Positions 11,961 to 20,100 of a DNA stretch of 64,000 nucleotides are shown piece by piece. The stretch is from Bolinopsis microptera (taxonomy: Eukaryota > Ctenophora > Tentaculata > Lobata > Bolinopsidae). Every line of letters begins with the position of its first letter. Position 1 is the stretch's first letter. The position numbers and the translations under genes were made by a program. The notes under the pieces are model-generated. The model did not search any database. It saw nothing but the letters and a program-made list of their open reading frames with translations, and had not been told where the DNA came from. The DNA is taken from positions 19,947,606 to 20,011,605 of the forward strand of contig NC_087078.1 in assembly GCF_026151205.1 (NCBI RefSeq), given 5' to 3'.

Positions 11961-12765
11961 ACTGATGCTCTAATATTTTCAAAAGAAAGGAAGTTGTACT
12001 TTAGCAAGATTACTGGTAAACAGTAATAAAAGTCGACAATCAGTTTTTGTGAAATTTGGAAAACATTTTGGCTTTGGCCTTCAGCAGAAAAATTATCGGT
12101 TTTATCGGTTTTATCTAGATAAAACCTAAATTTTTATCTGTTTATCTAGATAAAAGATTTCATACCGATAATGGATAGCCTAGGACGGACACAATAAACT
12201 GTTTTTTTTGGAAATTTTGTAAATTTTGATAATTTTGAAAATGTTTCATGATCGATAAAAATTATTTTATAAAGGAGCAACATGTCATAGCGCTACAATT
12301 CATTATTCTATTTGGCACTGATGATTGGTATTGTCTTTATACATATCATGAAACGGATCGTTGCCCGCCAATTTGATTTGTTTCAATTGTTCGAATTATA
12401 TAATTATATATATATGTATCACGACAATCTATCGTAAAACAGGGGTTCTAGAAAACCCATTTCCCGATGCTCCTGAAACCTGAAACTTTTTTTGCAGTCG
12501 ATTTGGGCAACGTCTAGACGCCCTGAAAAATTTCAGATCTCTAACTCAATTTTAACATGGTTTTAAGGCACCTGAATATGGCGATTTTGGGTTTTTTACC
12601 GAATTTCGTATAACAGTGCTGGCGAGTATTTTATGCAAATTTCTTAAAAATCTCAACATAACTATTTTTTATTCCTGTCATCTTTGACATCAAATTAGAA
12701 TGTTTTGAACTAAAAATAAATCTGCTGATCGACTTCCGATGAGTCTTAATGCCTGAAAAACTCCT

Positions 12766-12823
12766 GCCGGAGGCGGCGGCCTTCGGCCGCCGCCTCCGGC
12801 CGGAGTGCACGCTTCGCGTGCAC
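12766..12823. repeat. Two adjacent perfect hairpins with TTC/GAA loops
   Basis: Hairpin 1 has a 16-bp perfect GC stem, 12766-12781 with 12785-12800, loop TTC. Hairpin 2 has an 8-bp stem, 12805-12812 with 12816-12823, loop TTC. On the minus strand the second reads GCGAAGC at its tip, a known exceptionally stable DNA mini-hairpin. The surroundings are AT-rich. Confidence 0.9.
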
Positions 12824-13740
12824 GAAAGAGGCTTGTAACGTGTACCAAAGGGGGTATAATAGTAAAGGGGGTATAATAATAAATGGGGTACATAGTATAC
12901 CCACAATAAATGCAACGGTCGTGCTTGCCAGCACTGTGATGATCTGATTCCGAGCTATAAATTTAAATTAAATTGAATTAAATTGAGAGTTATATATTAA
13001 TACAAGTCTAGTTACAGTATTCCCACTCCATGACCATAATACAGTTTTTAGGACGAAAATCAGTTACAGTAGACCGATATATAAATAAAATCAAAATTTA
13101 GATTAAATTAAAATTAAAATCTATATTGACAAGCTGTTTTCTTCAGTCAGTGCCGTAGTGAAGGGGGGAGCAGCCTGACGCCTTTACAAGCTCTTCGTGA
13201 TTGTACAAAGTCTGAAAGTAGTGTTTTAGTTGGAGCTGACCAGAATTTTAAATTTGCCTTTTTATTCTTCGCATATTCACCACAAATTTTCTTCATATTG
13301 CATATTTTCACCCCATATTACACAATATGTACTGCATAGTACTGTAGTGTGTATGATAGAACAGTCTATAAGTATATGCTCGAACACTCTACGCACCTAA
13401 ACTAATAATTTCCAAATTTTAAGTTTAACCTGAAAGCAGTATGAAACCGTATTACATATATATATATATATATAATCAATAGGCTTACATACGAACATAT
13501 TGACATGGGTATAGAGTTGAGCCTGTACGGAACCTAGTAGTTTCAGTTCCTTGTTTAACTTGCCGTACAGCAAGGACATTCACTACTTTAGCCCGGCGAG
13601 GCACATAGCTCACTCCACAACTCCGTGTCAAATGTTTCATATATACAAGCCAAGAACACAAGATATATCCTTGTGTGTTTGGGAAGCGCTCATTACCGGT
13701 CATTACATCATTACTGATGCAGTCAGTATCGGTTTCTTAC
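12824..13740. other. Spacer 3' of the glutaredoxin-like gene
   Basis: AT-rich, with a TA run at about 13456-13474. The last exon(s) of the minus-strand glutaredoxin-like gene should lie here or further left, but I could not pick them with confidence. Confidence 0.35.
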
Positions 13741-16168
13741 CTTGCCGTCAAATGCGAGGTAGGGAGTGTAGGTAGTCTCGGCTATTCTCCCCTTGTACTT
13801 CTTGATCTCGTCGTGAGTGTAAAAGTCGTTTATCTCGAACAGCTCAATATCTTCTTCTGTAACTCCTGCACGCAGTCACGCAATGTCACTATTTATTGAA
13901 ATGGTTTTTACACATGATGGATATGAAACTTCCGCCTAATTTTAAGGAATTTAATTTCTACAAAATAGTTAATTTAAAACTTAAATACGGAGAGGGGAGG
14001 TTATATTTGTTTTACTTAATATTTAAACGATCCCTAAGAATAAGATAAAATCCCGCTATATGCACCAAGCTAACTTTACTAACCGACTTCTTTGAGGCAG
14101 TTTTTAGCATTGAAACAGTGAGGGCATCTTGTCTTGGAGAGAACAAAGTATTTCTTTCCCTTTGATCTTGCAGTTCCCTCGTCCACAAAGTCTATAGCTG
14201 CTTGTTTTATCTGTTGCAGGTAACTAGAAAAAGTGTACAATTATTAGAAATCACCAAATGAGTCATGATTACTGATTAGCTGTTGACTAACTGGAGACTA
14301 ACTAATTAACTAATTAATAAGTTAACTTATTAGTTGTTGAATATTAATTGGAGACTGACTAATTAATTAGTTAACTGGAGAGAGTACTTACAGGTAGTAT
14401 CTTTAGTTAACTGGAGAGTGTACTTACAGGTAGTATCCTTAGTTAACTGGAGAGAGTACTTACAGGTAGTATCCTTAGTTAACTGGAGAGAGTACTTACA
14501 GGTAGTATCCTTAGTTAACTGGAGAGAGTACTTACAGGTAGTATCCTTAGTTAACTGGAGAGAGTACTTACAGGTAGTATCCTTAGTTAACTGGAGAGAG
14601 TACTTACAGGTAGTATCCTTAGTTAACTGGAGAGAGTACTTACAGGAAGTATCCTTAGTTAACTGGAGAGAGTACTTACAGGTAGTATCCTTAGTTAACT
14701 GGAGAGAGTACTTACAGGTAGTATCCTTAGTTAACTGGAGAGAGTACTTACAGGTAGTATCCTTAGTTAACTGGAGAGAGTACTTACAGGAAGTATCCTT
14801 AGTTAACTGGAGAGAGTACTTACAGGTAGTATCCTTAGTTAACTGGAGAGAGTACTTACAGGAAGTATCCTTAGTTAACTGGAGAGAGTACTTACAGGTA
14901 GTATCCTTAGTTAACTGGAGAGAGTACTTACAGGTAGTATCCTTAGTTAACTGGAGAGAGTACTTACAAGTAGTATCCTGGGATGGCTCCAGTTTTGTAG
15001 GCAGCCCTGACCCCCTGTCCAGTATAGTAATAGTGTCTGGCCTCAGTGTAGCCTCCTACAAACTGAGGGAGGAGGGAGCTAGGAGACGATCAAGTTATTC
15101 AAAAGCAAACAAATGGCCTGTCTTATCAATTCATGTACAACACAAGTTATTCAAAAGCTGAAACAAATGGCCTGTCTTATCAATTCATGTACAACAAAAG
15201 TTATTCAAAAGCTTCTGAAACAAATGGCCTGTCTTACCAATTGTATGTTTTCAGACCCTCTCCAATTGTTTGTTCTTTATAATTTACTAAGCAGCAAGTA
15301 TCTAAGAGATTGTTGGTTATTTGGTACCGACCTTCTTGTTTGCACAAGGCTAATCATGTTGCTGATAATACCTTCTTGTTGATGAAGATTTGAGGAACTG
15401 TTTTCATCTGGCTGTACTTGCAGTAAGCGTAGTTTATAATTTCCATCTTGTTGTCCATAGTGTCCAGTTCATCTACCTCAATATCACTCTCGTCAAATCC
15501 TGCGTATTTTAAGTGTTACATCTACCTCAATATCACTCTCGTCAAATCCTGCGTATTTTAGGTGTTACATCTACCTCAATATCACTCTCGTCAAATCCTG
15601 CGTATTTTAAGTGTTACATCTACCTCAATATCACTCTCGTCAAATCCTGCGTATTTTAGGTGTTACATCTACCTCAATATCACTCTCGTCAAATCCTGCG
15701 TATTTTAAGTGTTACATCTACCTCAATATCACTCTCGTCAAATCCTGCGTATTTTAGGTGTTACATCTACCTCAATATCACTCTCGTCAAATCCTGCGTA
15801 TTTTAGGTGTTACATCTACCTCAATATCACTCTCGTCAAATCCTGCGTATTTTAGGTGTTAATCAAATATATATGATATCTTTATAGCTCAATCGCGCCA
15901 AATCAAAACATTTGTCCATTCATCAAGTAAAGCTGAATTTTAATGAGAAGTTTAAATAGAAGTTTAATGAGATCTTATAGTTATATTTATAACATATAAC
16001 AGTGAAAGTTGAAACTAACCCATTTTCTGGATGACACTTTTGGCTCTTGTACACCATCCACAATAAGTGAGGCCGATGAGGTAAACCTTGCTGCCGGCTA
16101 TCTTATCTTCAACATGCTTGGCGGCAGCTGGGTCGAGGTTGGAGCAGTCTGCATCCCATTTCAGGTTA
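13741..16168 (-). CDS. Tandem glutaredoxin-like domain protein (partial, 5 exons)
   Basis: Minus-strand exons in order: 16168-16020, 15499-15372, 15062-14968, 14223-14084 and 13865-13741, about 212 residues, all phases compatible. Module 1: a helix-rich lead, then V-Y-L-I-G-L-T-Y-C-G-W-C (active-site C-G-W-C), a K-T-V-P-Q-I-F-I cis-Pro loop, then F-V-G-G-Y, as in glutaredoxins. Module 2: Y-F-V-L-S-K-T-R-C-P-H-C, then E-E-D-I-E-L-F, and T-Y-T-P-Y-L-A-F-D-G-K at the cis-Pro position. Glutaredoxins reduce disulfides using glutathione; a C-x-x-C pair allows the dithiol mechanism. Upstream exons are missing, probably in or beyond the N gap, and the 3' end is unresolved. Three introns carry arrays built on exon edges (14369-14990, 15470-15860, 16312-16400). 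Confidence 0.8.
14369..14990 (-). repeat. 36-bp minisatellite repeating a 5' splice donor, ~17 copies
   Basis: On the minus strand each unit contains GGATACTACCTGTAAGTACT: about 10-11 coding bases from the end of glutaredoxin exon 15062-14968 plus the donor GTAAGT. The authentic copy is at the array's 5' edge, with T instead of C before TGTAAGT. Units also contain a CTCTCTCCAG stretch resembling an acceptor. The 36-base length makes a spurious 247-codon frame on the plus strand. Confidence 0.95.
15470..15860 (-). repeat. 50-bp minisatellite repeating a 3' splice acceptor, ~8 copies
   Basis: Minus-strand units carry AAAATACGCAG followed by the first 30 or so coding bases of glutaredoxin exon 15499-15372 (encoding F-D-E-S-D-I-E-V-D). 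Each copy keeps the acceptor CAG and exon start. Only the last copy (the one nearest 15372) continues into the full exon. Confidence 0.95.
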
Positions 16169-16311
16169 CTGCGGGTGTTACTGTTATTTATTGTTATTAG
16201 GGCCGGGTTCCCTGTCCCTCAGAGATTACGTAAGGTCCAGTTCACCATAATACTACTGATAACCAGCATTAGTGGTAATATTGCATAAAGTTACGACTAT
16301 ATAATGAATTG

Positions 16312-16400
16312 ATCCAGTTATGAGTTACTTACTCTAAAGTTATGAGTTACTTACTCTAAAGATATGAGTTACTTACTCTAAAGTTATGAGTTACTTACTC
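16312..16400 (-). repeat. 22-bp array with consensus donor, cut by the assembly gap
   Basis: Four copies of a 22-bp unit that reads AGAGTAAGTAACTC on the minus strand, i.e. each holds a GTAAGTA donor. The array runs straight into the N gap, so its length and the exon it belongs to are not visible. Confidence 0.85.
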
Positions 16401-16500
16401 NNNNNNNNNNNNNNNNNNNNNNNNNNNNNNNNNNNNNNNNNNNNNNNNNNNNNNNNNNNNNNNNNNNNNNNNNNNNNNNNNNNNNNNNNNNNNNNNNNNN
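16401..16500. other. Assembly gap (100 N)
   Basis: One hundred N, the usual placeholder for a gap of unknown size. It directly abuts the 22-bp array. Confidence 1.
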
Positions 16501-17172
16501 GTCACGAATAATATGATTTGATTTATTTGATATTTAAATATTGCATTTAAATATTCAAATATTATTCAGAAGATATACCATATGAAATTTAATAATAAAA
16601 CAAATATTTAATAAAACAAATATTTATTTTTACGGCACAATCAAACAATATCAATAATAAATAAATCAGGGGAGGTTTGAAGAGGTTTCAAGTGCCGAAG
16701 GCCACTGCTTATCTTTAGGATTTGAGAGTGACCTGTGCTTGAAACCCCCTCAACCATCCACTTTAAGATGGGCGCCATCCTGCTGAACATTGGTTACATA
16801 TTTTCCCAACAACTAGCCCCTCTCATCAACTGATGGGCGCAAATAAAGCTACCATACTTTTAAAATAAGACGATATTGTGAATAGAGGCGCCAAAAATCA
16901 ATTGTAAGATTCGTCCTTTCTGTGGCAGGGTTTCACACATCTATCACGCATCTATAATACTTCTTAAATGTCACCTTACTTCCGGACGAATGATAACATG
17001 ATTTATGGTAGCATGTCTATATCTATCATATTATCTGAGTATGTACCATGTATTAGATAAGCTAGCATGTACTTATATAATCTAATATGTACATTATACT
17101 ATGAATTAGATAAGCTATTATTTACATTGTACACCTATTAGATAAGCTCTGACTTATCTCCTCTCTCCTCAG
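16501..17172. other. Between gap and VAC14 exons, nothing coding recognised
   Basis: AT-rich. A short inverted pair around 16667-16756 (GAGGTTTCAAG / CTTGAAACCCCCTC) may be a small MITE. Earlier VAC14 exons are not seen here. Confidence 0.4.
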
Positions 17173-20100
17173 GTAGAGAGTACACCTCGCCCTCCCAGAT
17201 CTCTGTCACCACCAAGATAGCAGTGTTACAATGGGTCCGGACCCTCCACTCCCACGTCCCCAACAAGATCAACTCTCAACACCAGGACATATTTCCGGCT
17301 GTTATCCGGACTGTTTCAGATCCTTGTGATGGTGTTGTGGTGCTGTCCATACAGCTCCTCGCTGCAATGTTAGTAGTATTAATAGGTACTAACTAAGGGA
17401 TCATTCAAATTATGTGAGTTCTGTTTCTGGCCATTTCCTCTTCGTGGGCCACTTTACGCATCTAATCTATTGTGTAAATACTAAATACTAGCCATTCCCC
17501 TATAATGCAGGCCCATGTTAGTTGTAACAATAGTTAGTTGTGAGCCTGCTAGTGATGTACCAATAGTACTCTGTTGTTAACTGGAAAGACGATTGATTTA
17601 CATGACAAACAATGGGATTCAGTTCAAGTGTTGTAATGTGGACTATTGTTTCGTTTTTCCCTTAGAATTATAACTGTCTTTGTTAATTAGCTCGGGATAT
17701 TAACAACGTAACATAAGCTTGATATTGTGAGCTCATCATCATTAAACCAACCCTCAACAATACAGGTGTATGCAAAATAGTGATCAAGACAAGACCAACT
17801 TTGAGAACTTTCTACGAAGCCTGATAGCAAAGTTCAAGGACGATGAGAAACTGTTAGACAGACGGTGCTCCTTTATAATTCAGACTCTCTGTACCCATGT
17901 GGATAGTGAAAAGGTAAATGGAGACAATATTTTGTGTCAATTAGGCCGTATTGTAAGAACGAAAATGAAGCACAGCATTTAACAACAACAGTAATAAAGA
18001 TTCTCTTGTACTCTAAATTAATTTTATGAGACAGTTTTCTCACATATTTACCAATTTTGTCAGCATGAATACGAAGTTGTTACTTTGAAACGTCGTTTAT
18101 CCTAACAGTGCAGTATCATTTGTCGCAAGAAATCAGAATAATCAGAAACTATTTGGAACTCCCAGAAACTGTCTAAATTAATCCTCCTATTCTCCAAATT
18201 GATCCTCCTATTCCCATACTAATACTCCTATTCCCGTACTAATCTGACTTGTAATCCAGGTGTTCTGTACGCTAGCTCGACTCCTGGTGGAGGAGACTGA
18301 CATCGTGTTCACAGCTCTCTTAGTCCAGTACCTGAACTGGATCCTACTCACCTCCCCCAACCTCGCTCCACTCAGGGATACCCTTAAATCTCAGCGCAAC
18401 AACCCCAAACTCGGGTAGGTACAGTCTACAGCGCAACAACCCCAAACTCGGGTAGGTACAGTCTACAGCGCAACAACCCCAAACTCGGGTAGGTACAGTC
18501 TACAGAGAACATCACTAAGTCACGTACCAGGTTGGGTATTGTTAGGAACTTGTATGGGAGGTTAGTCATGCTTGGGGAGGTTAGTCATGCTTGGGGAGGT
18601 TAGTCTTGCTTGGGGAGGTAGAAGGGAAGGCGAGCCATATGAGTAGGAGATTGGCACGTAAGTGAGAATCGGAGGCGGGAAAATCACAATTCACATAGCT
18701 GTATTGAATCATACGCTCCTCTATCAGCTGTGTATTCATTTTGATTCCCAATCCTAATATTACATGAATGTGGAGTGTGGAATAAATACTTGATATGTAG
18801 AATGTAGATATATCTGCAATGAATTCTGCATCTGAAATTTAACGAGTTTCGTTGTAGAGATCCCATTTCAACGAATGACCAGTCTGCTCGTCTCAAAGAT
18901 GGACAAACTCCGGCTCCAAAACCTGGAAATATGTTCAGCAAATCTCCTCCGGGAAAAGGAAAATCTAACTCGAACTCTAACTCCTACTCTAACTCCAACT
19001 CTAGCTTGAACTCCAACTCTAACTCTAAAAGTGGTGGGATACTGCAGAAAGATAATGGAGCTGGAGAGCTGGAGAGCAGATCTCCCCTGGAGATTGTAGC
19101 TCGCCCAATCGAGGGATCTAGCGAAGATATGGAGTAAGATGGTTTTTTAGTGTGGCGTTAAACGTGCGAGGGCTGTTAGTGTTGTTCGAAATGTAGTGCA
19201 GCTCAAATAGTTAGCCCAGTGAAAAAGATTTTTTATTGACGTGTCCTCAAGTGGATAAAGTGATGTTTTATATTTGTCGGACTTTCGTTGCGGGGTGGTG
19301 TCTAGACGTATTTATAGTAGTCAAAAACTGTGCTGTACTAATTTGTAAGTCTGGGAAATCAGGTTAATCATAAAATTAATAACAAGTTCTGCACAAAACT
19401 ATGACACATAACTTAGAATTCTGCACTTGTTTTTTGATAACATACCATTACCACATAACATACCATTACCACATAACAAGATTATGAAACACTGGTGTCT
19501 CGCACATGACGTGCACTCCGTAGTAGTGTCTCGCATATTACTCCGTAGTTCTGAATACTGGCGGAGAAGTGAACCGTATTTGTCCTGACACGTGACAGCG
19601 ACTAACCAATCAGTTTCCAGCATTGACCAACCAAATTCAGAAATCAGAATCGCTGTCACGTATATATACGTTATATCTTTATATAAAACAAATATATAAT
19701 AGTTGGATCTCCAGATATATGCCTTGGAACCACTGCAAACCACCGAATTGGAGATATTTTTTGTGTTTAAGGTGATATCTCAAATTTGGCACATAGAAAC
19801 TCGCTTAAACTTACACAGATTATCCGTCCTATAACCACCATATTTTATAGAAAGTGTCAAGAAAATCGTACGGTAGGATCCGACATAAACTATTGTCCGA
19901 ATAACCTATTTTCTGAGTCGGACAGATTTCGCTGTCGGACAGATGTCGCCCAATCAGTTAACCTCGCCAGTCGCCACATATATCCAAATCGTTAACGGAA
20001 GTATTTATGTTCCTGAGAAAATGTCTGATAATTCCGTATAAACGACTGCAAGAGAAAATGCTCTTTTCAATTAAAGGAAGTATTTATCCACATTTGCATT

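Larger units (their letters stand above)
10018..12397. mobile_element. 2.4-kb foldback element with long inverted arms
   Basis: The left arm (about 10018-10236, resuming at about 10500-10620 after an insertion) and the right arm (about 12080-12397) are reverse complements. Shared words include AATTGAAACAAATCAAATTG and GTCCGTCC. The interior is dominated by a 57-bp minisatellite (11050-11960). No transposase frame is seen; frames across the minisatellite are repeat artefacts. The structure (long arms around tandem repeats) resembles foldback-type DNA transposons. Arms may extend outward to about 9940 and 12419 with an indel on the left. Confidence 0.75.

Noticed and set aside
12612-12940. hAT-like element with CAGTGCTGGC ends
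   Set aside because: The inverted ends are only about 13 bases, imperfect, and lack a matching 8-bp flanking duplication.
13485-13703. Last glutaredoxin exon on the minus strand
   Set aside because: The frame lacks the expected G-G motif after the cis-Pro exon, and splice sites are weak.
14418-15161. 247-codon plus-strand frame of 12-residue repeats
   Set aside because: Artefact of the 36-bp array on the strand opposite to the glutaredoxin gene.
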